DNA of 64,000 nucleotides from CANLBN01 sp034111645. GTDB lineage: Bacteria; Pseudomonadota; Gammaproteobacteria; Pseudomonadales; Cellvibrionaceae. The stretch lies in the NCBI GenBank assembly GCA_034111645.1, contig JAWUWW010000048.1, positions 12,276 to 76,275 of the forward strand, in the 5' to 3' direction. A model generated the notes under the pieces. It was given only the letters and a program-made list of their open reading frames with translations. It made no database searches and was not told where the DNA came from. Shown here piece after piece: positions 55,207 to 64,000 of the stretch (the stretch's first letter is position 1; each line of letters opens with the position of its first letter). Position numbers and translations under genes: made by a program.

Positions 55207-57360
55207 ATGAGTAAAGAGTTAAGTCATTCTGCCGCCTCTTTAGATCCATCTTTAATTAGCGAAATAGTTACTGAAGTTAACGCACTTAAAGATGAATTAC
55301 ATCGACATAATTATCTTTATTATGCGCAGGATAATCCTGAAATTCCCGATGCCGAATACGACAAACTCTTACGCAGATTGCAGCATTTAGAATCTGCATA
55401 TCCGCAACTTTTAAGTGCCGACTCGCCTAGCTTAAAAGTCGGGAGCACACCACTAGACGCCTTTACTCAAGTTGCGCATAAAATGCCGATGTTATCGCTA
55501 GATAACGCTTTTAGCGACGAAGAGATGGGCGAGTTTAATAGGCGTGTCATCGATCGTCTTAACACGGCCTCAAACCAAACTTCTTCAAATAAGAACTCTC
55601 CTAGCAACACTCCACTTAACAATAGCCAACAATTCCAAATTCTCGATTATGTGTGTGAGCCAAAACTTGATGGTATTGCCGTTAGTTTGATTTACGAAGC
55701 GGGCTCGTTACTGATGGGACTAACTCGTGGCGATGGCTCAACAGGAGAAGATATTACAGTTAACGTAAGAACGGTTGGTTCAATTCCTCTTAAATTAAAA
55801 GGAGATGATTTTCCCGCGGTGCTTGAAGTTCGTGGAGAAATTTATATGCCAAAGGCTAGCTTCGAAAAATATAATAAAATAGCTATAGAAAAGGGTGATA
55901 AAGCCTTTGTTAATCCTCGCAATGCAGCGGCAGGAAGCTTGCGGCAATTAGATTCTCGCATCACTGCCAAACGATCCCTACAAATGTGTGCTTATAGTGT
56001 TGGTGTTGTAGAGGGTTTAATTGATGGTGTTAGCTTTCCAAAAACCCACCAAAAAATATTACTACAATTATCCAAGTGGGGTTTTCGTATTAATACAGAA
56101 ATGAAGTTAGTAAAGGGTGTCGATGCATGTTTAGCCTATTATGAACAATTATCTATAAAGCGTGCTTCACTTCCTTACGAAATCGATGGTATTGTCTATA
56201 AAGTTAACGAGATTGAGTTGCAAAATATTTTAGGTTTTATTTCTCGTGCTCCAAGATGGGCAATTGCGCGTAAATTTCCAGCTCAAGAGCAGGCAACTGA
56301 GCTCTTGGGTATAGAGTTTCAAGTTGGAAGAACAGGTGCTATTACTCCAGTTGCAAAACTAAAACCTGTTTTTGTTGGCGGCGTCACCGTATCAAATGCT
56401 ACCTTACATAATGAAGACGAAGTTAGACGACTCGATGCACGTATAGGCGATACTGTTATTATTCGTCGAGCGGGTGACGTTATTCCGCAAATAGTCTCGG
56501 TCATATTATCGCGTCGTCCCGACAATTCGATGCCATTAAGTTTTCCTCAAACTTGCCCCATTTGTGATTCGCCGATTATAAAAATGCCCAACGAAGTTGT
56601 TAAAAGATGTAGCGGTGGTTTAATTTGTAGCGCTCAAGTAAAAGAAGCGATCAAACATTACGCTTCACGTAAAGCGATGGATATCGATGGCTTAGGTGAT
56701 AAATTAGTTGAACAGTTAGTAGATGAGAAACTAATAAGTTCAGTCATTGATCTTTATCATCTTGATCTAGATACACTTGCAGCGCTTGAGCGAATGGGGG
56801 AAAAGTCGGCAGAAAATTTATTGTCTGCAATTGAGGCGTCGAAACAAACAACACTTGCCAAATTTATTTATAGTCTAGGAATTCGTGCAGTAGGTGAGGC
56901 AACTGCAAGAAATTTGGCGCAACATTTTGGGAATATAGAGAATATTATTCATAGCGATGAAGACAGCTTAATGCTTATTAATGATGTCGGGCCAATTGTT
57001 GCTCATTTTATCGTTGATTTTATGTCGCAGTCCAATAATCAAATATTGATTAAAGAATTATTAGAACAGGGCATCTATTGGCCAGAAATACATAATCAGA
57101 CTAATAATAACGAAGAGATTAAATTACCCTTAGCAGGTAAAACCTATGTATTATCTGGCTCTTTGTATTCATTGACACGAGATCAAGCGAAAGAAAAATT
57201 ACAAGTGCTAGGGGCAATAGTCACTGGTAGCGTATCGAAAAAGACAGATTATTTAGTGGCTGGACCAGGAGCTGGTTCAAAGTTAGCTAAAGCCGAATCT
57301 TTATCTGTTAACGTAATAGATGAAGAGACATTGCTGTCAGAACATTTAGGTGAAAACTAG
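55207..57360 (+). CDS. ligA: NAD-dependent DNA ligase LigA
   Basis: A 717-residue ligase that seals nicks in replication and repair. The adenylated lysine is Lys153 in CEPKLDG. The domain order is Ia, adenylation, OB, zinc finger (C-P-I-C then two more Cys in KRCSGGLIC), four helix-hairpin-helix repeats and a C-terminal BRCT (about 635-717). It is about 45 residues longer than E. coli LigA, mostly an Asn/Ser-rich insert near 119-143. It begins 2 bases after zipA, so translation is probably coupled. Confidence 0.96.
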   Translation: MSKELSHSAASLDPSLISEIVTEVNALKDELHRHNYLYYAQDNPEIPDAEYDKLLRRLQHLESAYPQLLSADSPSLKVGSTPLDAFTQVAHKMPMLSLDNAFSDEEMGEFNRRVIDRLNTASNQTSSNKNSPSNTPLNNSQQFQILDYVCEPKLDGIAVSLIYEAGSLLMGLTRGDGSTGEDITVNVRTVGSIPLKLKGDDFPAVLEVRGEIYMPKASFEKYNKIAIEKGDKAFVNPRNAAAGSLRQLDSRITAKRSLQMCAYSVGVVEGLIDGVSFPKTHQKILLQLSKWGFRINTEMKLVKGVDACLAYYEQLSIKRASLPYEIDGIVYKVNEIELQNILGFISRAPRWAIARKFPAQEQATELLGIEFQVGRTGAITPVAKLKPVFVGGVTVSNATLHNEDEVRRLDARIGDTVIIRRAGDVIPQIVSVILSRRPDNSMPLSFPQTCPICDSPIIKMPNEVVKRCSGGLICSAQVKEAIKHYASRKAMDIDGLGDKLVEQLVDEKLISSVIDLYHLDLDTLAALERMGEKSAENLLSAIEASKQTTLAKFIYSLGIRAVGEATARNLAQHFGNIENIIHSDEDSLMLINDVGPIVAHFIVDFMSQSNNQILIKELLEQGIYWPEIHNQTNNNEEIKLPLAGKTYVLSGSLYSLTRDQAKEKLQVLGAIVTGSVSKKTDYLVAGPGAGSKLAKAESLSVNVIDEETLLSEHLGEN

Positions 57361-57410
57361 AATGATAAGTTAATTCACTATCTATAAACGAATCTCGATA
57401 AGATAGGCAT

Positions 57411-58028
57411 ATGAATAGAGCTATAAAATTAGTAATAATACCGATAATCTTTATTTTGTTGTTGAGTGCGTGTGCAACCTCGCCACCACAAAATACTAGT
57501 GATATATGTCGTATCTTCGATGAAAAAAGTAGCTGGTATAAAAAAGCTGAAAAATCTAGCAAGCGCTGGGGTTCTTCTATTCCAACAATGATGGCAATTA
57601 TGCATCAGGAGTCGCGCTTTAGGGCTAAAGCTAAACCACCGCGAACAAAAATATTATGGGTAATTCCCGGGCCACGTAAAAGTGATGCCTATGGCTACTC
57701 GCAAGCAAAAGACAGTACATGGGACTGGTATCAAAAAAGCGCTAACCGCAGTGGCGCAGATCGCGATGATTTTGGAGATGCCATTGATTTTATCGGTTGG
57801 TATAATTCTGTCACAAATAATAAGAATCGTGTCCCCAAAAGCGATACCTATCGCCTTTATTTAGCTTATCATGAGGGCCATGGAGGCTTTGCTCGTGGTA
57901 TTTTTAATAAAAAGGGTTGGCTGAAATCAGTTGCTAGTAAAGTCGCTAACCAAGCCAATACCTATCAACAACAGTTGCAGCGATGTGAAAGTCGTTTAAA
58001 AAAATCATCAAGTTTCTGGTTCTTTTAA
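57411..58028 (+). CDS. Lipoprotein with lytic transglycosylase (SLT-like) domain
   Basis: A 205-residue outer- or inner-membrane lipoprotein. The lipobox is L-L-S-A-C with the modified cysteine near residue 21. The catalytic Glu of SLT-type enzymes is visible in MMAIMHQESRFRAKA near 58-72, followed by YGYSQAKDSTWDWYQ and a YHEGHGGFARG segment. Pseudomonas-like genomes have a similar lipoprotein after ligA. It is thought to cleave peptidoglycan glycan strands. Confidence 0.85.
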   Translation: MNRAIKLVIIPIIFILLLSACATSPPQNTSDICRIFDEKSSWYKKAEKSSKRWGSSIPTMMAIMHQESRFRAKAKPPRTKILWVIPGPRKSDAYGYSQAKDSTWDWYQKSANRSGADRDDFGDAIDFIGWYNSVTNNKNRVPKSDTYRLYLAYHEGHGGFARGIFNKKGWLKSVASKVANQANTYQQQLQRCESRLKKSSSFWFF

Positions 58029-58078
58029 TTAATAGTAGCCATAAAATTAACTGAAACTGATAACGGATATAAAATTAT

Positions 58079-58573
58079 ATGAGTCGTTGTTTTATTGTTG
58101 ATCAAGAGTCTATAGTTTATGGCCGAATTAAAAGTGCCTCCTTATTAAGTCTTAATGATATAAAAAAACAGATTTATAATAATAAAAAAGCTATTTTATT
58201 ATTGTCCGACACTGATTGTCTTTTATCAGAAGTTTCTGCTGCAGATTCTGTTGTCAGCGAGCAATATCAATTATTAACCCAAGACATGTTTTCTTTCTCT
58301 CGAGTGCAAATGAATGGGGATCATGCATGCGTTAATATTATTCACTTTGCAATGTCTTATAACGGTATTGAGTACGAGTGGTCCGAGTGGATGAATAGAT
58401 TTGAAAACTTATTAAGATCTATGTATTGGGAATCTGTTGTTGTTCATCTAGAAACAGAACTGTCAGGTTTGCATACCTTTAAATGGGAATCTGTCAATGC
58501 GAGTCATATTCCAGGTAAAGACGATTTTAATGTACGTTGCGAGTGGGATCACGAAGTAAGTTTTACGGAATAA
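58079..58573 (+). CDS. Hypothetical protein, 164 aa
   Basis: No family recognised. There is no signal peptide or membrane helix. It begins MSRCFIVDQESIVYGRI and contains a W-S-E-W-M-N motif near 100-105. It sits 50 bases after the transglycosylase gene and 53 before the HAD gene on the same strand, so it may be the next gene in the smc-ligA transcript. Confidence 0.65.
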   Translation: MSRCFIVDQESIVYGRIKSASLLSLNDIKKQIYNNKKAILLLSDTDCLLSEVSAADSVVSEQYQLLTQDMFSFSRVQMNGDHACVNIIHFAMSYNGIEYEWSEWMNRFENLLRSMYWESVVVHLETELSGLHTFKWESVNASHIPGKDDFNVRCEWDHEVSFTE

Positions 58574-58626
58574 TAACTCCCGCAAAAAACTGATAAGTTT
58601 AGTTTGTAAGTATCAATATAAAAATA

Positions 58627-59538
58627 ATGAGTAATGTATCTATCTTAACAAAACAAGCAATAACAAATATACATCCCAAGCTAATCTTTTTTGATGTAGA
58701 TGGGACACTATTAAATGCTGACGGTAAATACTCTTCAACGCTAAAATCTCAAATACAACGACTAAAAAATAACGGATGTAAATTTGCAGTTGCATCGGGT
58801 CGGCCCGCTATTGCAGCCCAATTTCTGTTTGATGAGTTAGATATAAGTGACGCCGGTTGTTTTTGTAGTGGTGCAGAAATTTATGACCCTCGACAAAAAA
58901 AGCAGTTATATTCGCGCCTATTAAGTAAGCCAATATTACAAAAACTTTATAACACAATAAAAGTTCATAATATCTATCATGAGTGGTATAGCGCTACCTG
59001 CTATGGTTCTGAATATTATTGGCTAGAAGAGTCTGACTCCGAAAATACAGATAATATTAATATCGATATAAAAAATGAATCATATGAAATAAGCCAATTG
59101 CATAGCGATCATTTGCGTATTAAACCCAATAGCACTTCTCTTCTTGTTGCGATAGAAAAAGAAATTCCCATAACAAAATTGTTGTTAGGTGTTAATAAAA
59201 AGCAGAATCCGTCATTATTAAAGAGCCTAGCTAACGACTTTCCTGAATGTGAATTTGCCTTTGCCGGTTTTCTGCCTAAACCCGATTGGCTTTTTGCAAG
59301 TGTTTTAAGTAAAAAAGCCAGTAAAAAGTATGCGTTTGAATATTTATTAGCGTATCATAACGTCAAACGATCTGAAGTTGTAGCCTTTGGAGATTCACAT
59401 TCTGATGAGGTATTTATTCAATTGGCAGGCCTTGGAGTAGCAATGGGGAATGCCACAGATAAGCTCAAAGGTCTTGCAGATGTAGTAACTGAGTCCTCGG
59501 ATAAAAATGGTGTAGAAAAGGTCTTAGCTCTATTTTGA
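58627..59538 (+). CDS. Cof-type HAD-superfamily phosphatase
   Basis: A 303-residue haloacid dehalogenase-like hydrolase with a C2-type cap. Motif I is F-F-D-V-D-G-T-L-L (about 21-29), motif II is the Ser in AVASGRP near 59, and motif IV is FGDSHSDEVF near 258. Such proteins dephosphorylate sugar phosphates or cofactors; substrate unknown. Spacing to the previous gene is 53 bases. Confidence 0.88.
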   Translation: MSNVSILTKQAITNIHPKLIFFDVDGTLLNADGKYSSTLKSQIQRLKNNGCKFAVASGRPAIAAQFLFDELDISDAGCFCSGAEIYDPRQKKQLYSRLLSKPILQKLYNTIKVHNIYHEWYSATCYGSEYYWLEESDSENTDNINIDIKNESYEISQLHSDHLRIKPNSTSLLVAIEKEIPITKLLLGVNKKQNPSLLKSLANDFPECEFAFAGFLPKPDWLFASVLSKKASKKYAFEYLLAYHNVKRSEVVAFGDSHSDEVFIQLAGLGVAMGNATDKLKGLADVVTESSDKNGVEKVLALF

Positions 59539-59859
59539 TTACAGAAAAATTAATATAGCTGGCGGTAAGTATTTAACCAACTCAGCAGATAATAAAGATA
59601 ATAAATAGCAATTTACTAAATAAGGATATAATGAGTTCATTTTAACTGTCTACAATGCCTCAGCGATATATATACAACAATGTAATTAAGTGAATTTTCT
59701 TCATTAATTTCAATAAGTGCCTAACTAATATTAGGCTCAGAGAAATTGCCTTGTAACACAAAGTTAGTTCATTGATCTTTCAATAGTACTTTAATACCAA
59801 AGATAAGTTTTGAGCAACAACCAAATTAATTGTCATGGGATAATCTAGGGAGTTTTTGA
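59539..59859 (+). promoter_or_regulatory. 320-base region upstream of the acyl-CoA ligase gene
   Basis: No gene. It contains GCCTAA (59719-59724) and TTAGGC (59731-59736), a short dyad that could be an operator. A fatty-acid-responsive site might be expected here, but I cannot match a known FadR/PsrA consensus. Confidence 0.35.
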
Positions 59860-61479
59860 ATGCAAAGCTACCAAACAATCACTGAACTTTTTAATACTGT
59901 TTGTGCAAAGCATAAGCATGCAACTGCTTTCACCTGTCTTGGTAAATCGATGACCTATGGCGAGCTTGATCAGTTAAGTGCTGATTTTGCAGCATATCTT
60001 CAGCATCATACGACACTTGTTCCCGGTGATCGTTTAGTTATTCAATTGCCTAATTTATTACAATATCCAGTTATTTTGTTTGGTGCGTTACGTTCAGGAG
60101 TAGTGATTGTTAACACCAATCCTTTGTATACCGGTCGCGAATTAGAGCACCAGCTAAATGACTCGGGAGCAAAAGTATTGGTTGTACTCGCGAATCTTGC
60201 TAAAGCTGTCGAAAGCATCATTGATAAAACCCAAATACAGCATGTAATTATTACTGAAGTCGGTGATATGCATAGTTTCCCAAAACGCCAATTAATCAAT
60301 GGTGTTTTACGTTACATCAAAAAAGAAGTGCCAGATGTCTATTTTCCGTCTTCGATAAGCCTGCGTCGCGCTTTATCGTTAGGTCGAAGAGATACTTTCT
60401 CTGAAACAATACGCGGTGCTGAAGACTTAGCATTTTTGCAATATACCGGAGGCACAACCGGCGTTGCCAAAGGTGCTATGTTGTCTCAGGCAAATTTATT
60501 AGCCAATAAAAGCCAAGCCATTAAGCATTGGGGCGAGAGTCTTAAAGAGGGAAAAGAAGTCTTTTTAGCGCCCTTACCGCTGTATCATATTTATGGTTTT
60601 ACGATGCATTGCATGGTGCTTTTTTCGTTAGGTGCTAACAGTATATTAGTGCCTAATCCCCGTGATCTTAAGAGTGTTGTTGATGCGTTTAAGAAAAATA
60701 AGCTAACCGGTATGGTTGGTCTTAATACTTTATTTGTAGCACTTGCACGTAACAAAGAATTCCAGGTCCTAGATTTTTCAACTTTAGAAAAGACAATTTC
60801 AGGTGGTATGGCGCTAACTGAAGATACCGCAAATACTTGGGAGAAATTAACGGGTAATTGCATAGTAGAAGGTTACGGCTTAACTGAAACCTCGCCTATT
60901 GTTACGTCTAATGACCCTAAACATCCACGTAAAAATACTATTGGTGTTGCTCTACCCGATACAGAGCTAAAAGTTATTAATCCTGACGGAGAAGCATTGC
61001 CGAATGGTGAAGCTGGTGAATTATGCGTTCGTGGCCCGCAAGTTATGATGGGCTACTGGCAACGACCTGAAGCAACAGCTGAAGTACTAACTAACGAGGG
61101 CTGGCTACGAACAGGTGATATTGCCATTATAGAAGATGATGGTTACGTAAGTATCGTTGATAGAAAAAAAGATATGATCATTGTCTCTGGATTCAATGTC
61201 TACCCAAATGAGGTCGAAAACGTTTTAGTTTCTCATCCCGATATTGTCGAAGCGGCTGTTATTGGTATACCCGATAATGATAGTGGTGAGATCGTTAAAG
61301 CGTTCATTGTTAAAACTGAAGATAGTGCTCTTCAATTTGATGGGATAAAAAAATTCTGTAAGTTGTCGCTTGCTGCCTATAAAGTACCGAAACTTTATGA
61401 GTTTAGAGATGAATTACCAAAGACTAATGTTGGCAAAGTGTTGCGTAGAGAATTAAGAGATTCAGAAGCGACAAAATAG
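59860..61479 (+). CDS. fadD: Long-chain fatty acid-CoA ligase, FadD-like
   Basis: A 539-residue ANL-superfamily adenylating enzyme. The P-loop is YTGGTTGVAKGAMLS (about 192-206); GYGLTETSP near 338 and YWQRPEATAEV then GWLRTGDIA near 415-425 are core motifs; the C-terminal lysine is in TNVGKVLRREL. The length and the segment around VFLAPLPLYHIYGFT fit FadD (E. coli 561). It activates fatty acids to acyl-CoA. The patatin-like gene follows on the same strand, which could release fatty acids for it. Confidence 0.9.
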   Translation: MQSYQTITELFNTVCAKHKHATAFTCLGKSMTYGELDQLSADFAAYLQHHTTLVPGDRLVIQLPNLLQYPVILFGALRSGVVIVNTNPLYTGRELEHQLNDSGAKVLVVLANLAKAVESIIDKTQIQHVIITEVGDMHSFPKRQLINGVLRYIKKEVPDVYFPSSISLRRALSLGRRDTFSETIRGAEDLAFLQYTGGTTGVAKGAMLSQANLLANKSQAIKHWGESLKEGKEVFLAPLPLYHIYGFTMHCMVLFSLGANSILVPNPRDLKSVVDAFKKNKLTGMVGLNTLFVALARNKEFQVLDFSTLEKTISGGMALTEDTANTWEKLTGNCIVEGYGLTETSPIVTSNDPKHPRKNTIGVALPDTELKVINPDGEALPNGEAGELCVRGPQVMMGYWQRPEATAEVLTNEGWLRTGDIAIIEDDGYVSIVDRKKDMIIVSGFNVYPNEVENVLVSHPDIVEAAVIGIPDNDSGEIVKAFIVKTEDSALQFDGIKKFCKLSLAAYKVPKLYEFRDELPKTNVGKVLRRELRDSEATK

Positions 61480-61545
61480 TAATCCTTTGACGCTATAAAA
61501 GGCACATATTGCAAATCAATTTTTAATAGGTGACACACATAATAA

Positions 61546-62694
61546 ATGAGCATTATTCATAATAATACAGGCCTTATTTTGTCCGGTGGCGGTTCTAGAG
61601 CTGCTTATCAAGTGGGTGTATTGCTTGCCGTTAAAGAAATTCTACCACCACAAACCAACCCTTTTCCTATTATTGCGGGTACCTCAGCAGGTGCAATAAA
61701 TGCAGTATCTCTGGCATCAACGAGTGATGACTTTCAACAAGCTGTAGAAAAACTTCAAAAGCTTTGGGGTGAGTTGACGCTTGAGCATGTATTCAGAACA
61801 GGCTGGGGTGATTTATTAGGGGCTTTATACCGCATAATGCTTTCTTTTTTTCGACAAGGGTTGGACTACCATCGACCTTTAAGCTTGTTAGATAATTCGC
61901 CACTGAATCATTTTTTAAAACAAAATATTGATTTTGCGGGAATTCAGCGGAATATTGATCACGGGATTTTAAAAGCTATTTCTGTTGCTGCGTTAGGTTA
62001 TAGCTCTAGTAAATCAGTCAATTTCTTTCAGGGCGAAGAGGGCCTTAAAGGATGGCGTCGCGCGCGAAGAGTAGGCATCAAAACCACTATTGGTATAGAG
62101 CATTTATTAGCATCATCAGCCATTCCATGGGTATTTCCAACTGTTCGTATCGATAAAGAGTATTTTGGTGATGGTGCTATGCGTCAACTTGCGCCCATTA
62201 GTCCCGCATTGCATCTAGGCGCAGATAAGGTTTTTATTATTGGTGTTAGTGGTAACCGATCTAAACGCAATAAGCACCATCAGCGCTTTACAAAGTATGC
62301 GCCTTCTATGGCGCAAATGGCTGGGCAGATGTTAAATAGTGGGTTTATTGATAGCCTTGAATCTGATATCGAAAATTTAGACCAAATAAATGATTTAATA
62401 AATTTAATGCCTGAAAAAACCTTTAAAGACAATAACTTATCATTACGTTCTGTGAAAACACTAGTTATATCACCCTCTAAGGATATAGAGCGTATAGCGG
62501 GCAGACACATTCGTTATTTACCTAAAAGCTTGCGTTTCTTTTTTCGCTCTTCGGGTGTATCCGCACGTGGTGGTGGCTCGGCTCTAGCGAGTTATTTGCT
62601 TTTTATCCCCTCGTTTACTAACGAATTAATTGAGTTAGGGTATCAAGATGCAATGTGGGAAAAAAATAAAATAAAAGCCTTCTTTGATGAATAA
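61546..62694 (+). CDS. Patatin-like phospholipase
   Basis: A 382-residue serine lipid acyl hydrolase of the patatin family. The oxyanion loop is LSGGGSRAAYQVGVL (12-26), the nucleophile Ser47 is in G-T-S-A-G, and the dyad Asp209 is in G-D-G-A. There is no signal peptide. It lies 66 bases after the fadD-like gene, a pairing consistent with lipid turnover. The C-terminal part (about 290-382) is unassigned. Confidence 0.9.
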   Translation: MSIIHNNTGLILSGGGSRAAYQVGVLLAVKEILPPQTNPFPIIAGTSAGAINAVSLASTSDDFQQAVEKLQKLWGELTLEHVFRTGWGDLLGALYRIMLSFFRQGLDYHRPLSLLDNSPLNHFLKQNIDFAGIQRNIDHGILKAISVAALGYSSSKSVNFFQGEEGLKGWRRARRVGIKTTIGIEHLLASSAIPWVFPTVRIDKEYFGDGAMRQLAPISPALHLGADKVFIIGVSGNRSKRNKHHQRFTKYAPSMAQMAGQMLNSGFIDSLESDIENLDQINDLINLMPEKTFKDNNLSLRSVKTLVISPSKDIERIAGRHIRYLPKSLRFFFRSSGVSARGGGSALASYLLFIPSFTNELIELGYQDAMWEKNKIKAFFDE

Positions 62695-62832
62695 AAAGTG
62701 CTAGAAAAGTATCTTAAGAACAGTCATATAGTTAATGATTACTAACTGAATAAATAAAAACCTGCCCGCCTAAAAAATAGAAAAAAACTATCGATTGGTA
62801 TTTTTTTATTTAAAAAATTATAATTAGAATAT

Positions 62833-62865
62833 AAAAAAAGGCAAACCGATATGGTTTGCCTTTTT
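62833..62865. terminator. Bidirectional intrinsic terminator
   Basis: A7 (62833-62839), GGCAAACC (62840-62847), GATAT loop, GGTTTGCC (62853-62860) and T5 (62861-62865). It serves both the patatin gene and the convergent cold-shock gene. Confidence 0.9.
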
Positions 62866-62931
62866 CGACAATAGCTATTTATACATCAATACAAATACTA
62901 TTTGTTAGTTTTGCTTTGATAATTAAGTTAC

Positions 62932-63138
62932 TTATATAGCAACGATATCTTCAGCTTGTGGGCCTTTTTGACCGCTAGTAACGGTGAACTCTACTTTTTG
63001 ACCTTCAGCAAGAGTTTTGAAGCCAGAACCAGAAATTGCGCTGAAATGAGCGAAAACATCTGGGCCAGATTCTTGTTGAATAAAACCAAAACCTTTAGAT
63101 TCGTTGAACCACTTAACAGTACCAGTAACTTTAGACAT
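62932..63138 (-). CDS. Cold-shock domain protein CspA-type
   Basis: A 68-residue single cold-shock domain protein. RNP1 is K-G-F-G-F-I and RNP2 is V-F-A-H-F (V-F-V-H-F in E. coli CspA). It binds single-stranded nucleic acids as an RNA chaperone. The long leader and strong promoter upstream fit a CspA-like control at the mRNA level. Which of several Csp paralogues this is cannot be told. Confidence 0.95.
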   Translation of the reverse strand: MSKVTGTVKWFNESKGFGFIQQESGPDVFAHFSAISGSGFKTLAEGQKVEFTVTSGQKGPQAEDIVAI

Positions 63139-63306
63139 TACGTAACCTTTAAATAAAATATTTAAGTATGCTCTTGTAAGATCTAAAATGAGCTTCCAAA
63201 GAGCGGTTGTGCAGGAAAATAGATCTATTACTTATAAGTTTTAGGACAGAGGTACTTCTATGAAACATCGGTACGCTTAAAATAAATAGAGTGTTCTTTT
63301 TCTAGC
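63139..63306 (-). promoter_or_regulatory. Long 5' leader of the cold-shock mRNA
   Basis: About 165 untranslated bases follow from the predicted promoter. AAAGGTTACGT precedes the ATG. A regulatory fold as in cspA is likely, but no cold-box match is evident. Confidence 0.5.
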
Positions 63307-63312
63307 AAAATA

Positions 63313-63340
63313 ATTGTACGTGCATTTGTCATTATGTCAA
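63313..63340 (-). promoter_or_regulatory. Strong sigma-70 promoter of the cold-shock gene
   Basis: On the minus strand TTGACA (63340-63335), 16 bases, and TACAAT (63318-63313). It predicts an mRNA leader of about 165 bases, similar to cspA leaders. Confidence 0.75.
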
Positions 63341-63861
63341 TTGATTTCCATCAATTCTTTTAATTTATTAAGCGTCGAGTAAACAAAGTTATAACTAAGG
63401 TTTGGACTTTATACAAGTCTGATATCCAACACTTATAAAGCTTAAAAACTTAATAGTGTCAGCTTAATAATATTAAAAATAATTGCCATAGTAACAATAA
63501 GCCTAACCATTATAGCTGCTATTATTGTTGCCTTTTAAGATAGAAAGATCTATATCTAAAACCACTTAAATAAAAAATACCATTATAAATATCGCTTTGC
63601 GACAAGTAAGTAATTTTAATAACTGAATCAACTTCGTTTATAAGGTTTTAAATGATAAAAAAATATTTTTTAATAATATAAATTTATAACTAGATTTCTT
63701 GCCTTCTTCGTTATTAAATAAATTTTGGGCATAAATACGATTATTCTATTGGCAGAGAAAAGATATAGTTATTTTGACAAATGACTTTATCATTATTTTT
63801 TTTAAGGTTATAAATATAAGGCGTATAATTATTTTTCGATATACGTAATTATATAATATAT
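63341..63861. other. AT-rich region without a gene
   Basis: About 520 very AT-rich bases between the cold-shock promoter and the probable insertion sequence. No credible coding frame or RNA gene is seen. Confidence 0.4.
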
Positions 63862-64000
63862 CACTGCTGTCCCGTTAACTTTCATAATAATACCATTTGA
63901 TTAATATCAGGTAATTTGTCATCGGGCGGATCGCCTCTAAGCAGAGCCATTAACCCTCGCTTTTCAAATAAATTAAGCTGTAATAAGCGTAATATTTGTT
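63862..64000 (-). mobile_element. Edge of a probable IS4-family insertion sequence
   Basis: CACTGCTGTCCCGTTAA at 63862-63878 looks like a terminal inverted repeat of IS4-type elements. It is directly followed (reading inwards) by the 3' end of a transposase-like frame on the minus strand. The other end lies outside the window, so the paired repeat and the target duplication cannot be checked here. Confidence 0.55.
63882..64000 (-). CDS. C-terminal fragment of an IS4-type transposase (cut by window edge)
   Basis: A minus-strand frame enters from the right edge and ends with TGA at 63882-63884. The 38 visible residues include LRLLQLNLFEKRGLMALLRG, then DPPD, which matches my recollection of the C terminus of IS4-family DDE transposases. 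No catalytic residue is visible in this piece. Confidence 0.5.
   Translation of the reverse strand, partial: QILRLLQLNLFEKRGLMALLRGDPPDDKLPDINQMVLL

Noticed and set aside
59719..59736. GCCTAA/TTAGGC dyad before the fadD-like gene as a fatty-acid regulator site
   Set aside because: Only six bases per arm and no match to a known FadR or PsrA consensus; could be chance.
1..64000. CRISPR arrays, tRNA genes, prophage or toxin-antitoxin systems
   Set aside because: I looked for regularly spaced repeats, TTCGANNCC-type tRNA arms, phage structural genes and small paired genes and saw none that hold up.

Overview
The window looks like chromosomal DNA of an AT-rich, Gram-negative marine gammaproteobacterium. 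The evidence is the gene content: epmC, xni, pdxB, prfB with its programmed frameshift followed by lysS, ygfZ divergent from sdhE-ygfX, trmA, truD, ccmHI, and the smc-zipA-ligA row known from Pseudomonas-like bacteria. Genus cannot be settled by reading alone. Genes are dense and mostly intact. I saw no tRNA, rRNA, CRISPR array or prophage. The only clear mobile DNA is the edge of a probable IS4-type element at the far right.

Layout. 1-14.6 kb is housekeeping: tusA, epmC-xni-pdxB, a MOSC protein and trmO, a secreted S1/P1-type nuclease, prfB-lysS, ung, an HDOD protein with ygfZ, sdhE-ygfX and a DMT exporter. 14.8-21.3 kb is a looser accessory stretch: a DM13 protein, a beta-etherase-like GST, a PLP decarboxylase divergent from a DegT-type aminotransferase, a VTT membrane protein and a two-domain thioredoxin/glutaredoxin protein.

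21.7-41.9 kb is the most interesting region. On the left a LacI regulator (28.8 kb) diverges from a TRAP transporter (dctPQM) followed by an HpsN-like dehydrogenase, a short-chain dehydrogenase and a zinc alcohol dehydrogenase. This matches the known module that takes up 2,3-dihydroxypropane-1-sulfonate (DHPS) and oxidises it to sulfolactate. On the right a LysR regulator sits between a GlcD-type FAD dehydrogenase and an operon of sulfopyruvate decarboxylase (comDE), a tripartite tricarboxylate transporter (TctCAB) and an FMN 2-hydroxyacid dehydrogenase. This looks like a module for sulfolactate uptake, oxidation to sulfopyruvate and decarboxylation to sulfoacetaldehyde. Four LPS-type glycosyltransferase genes (GT2, GT4, GT32, GT9) lie between the two modules. 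Sulfolactate is the predicted shared intermediate. No sulfoacetaldehyde acetyltransferase (Xsc), sulfolactate sulfo-lyase or sulfite-handling gene is in the window, so the last steps must be encoded elsewhere or differ.

42.2-63.1 kb returns to core functions: a KAS III enzyme, trmA, a MarC-family protein, truD, yjbQ, an isolated ccmH-ccmI pair, smc-zipA-ligA with a lipoprotein lytic transglycosylase and an unknown gene, a Cof-type HAD phosphatase, a FadD-like acyl-CoA ligase, a patatin-like protein and a cold-shock protein with a long leader.

Family names come from reading motifs and from memory of the families. No database search was made. Substrate assignments in the sulfonate region are inferences from gene combination.
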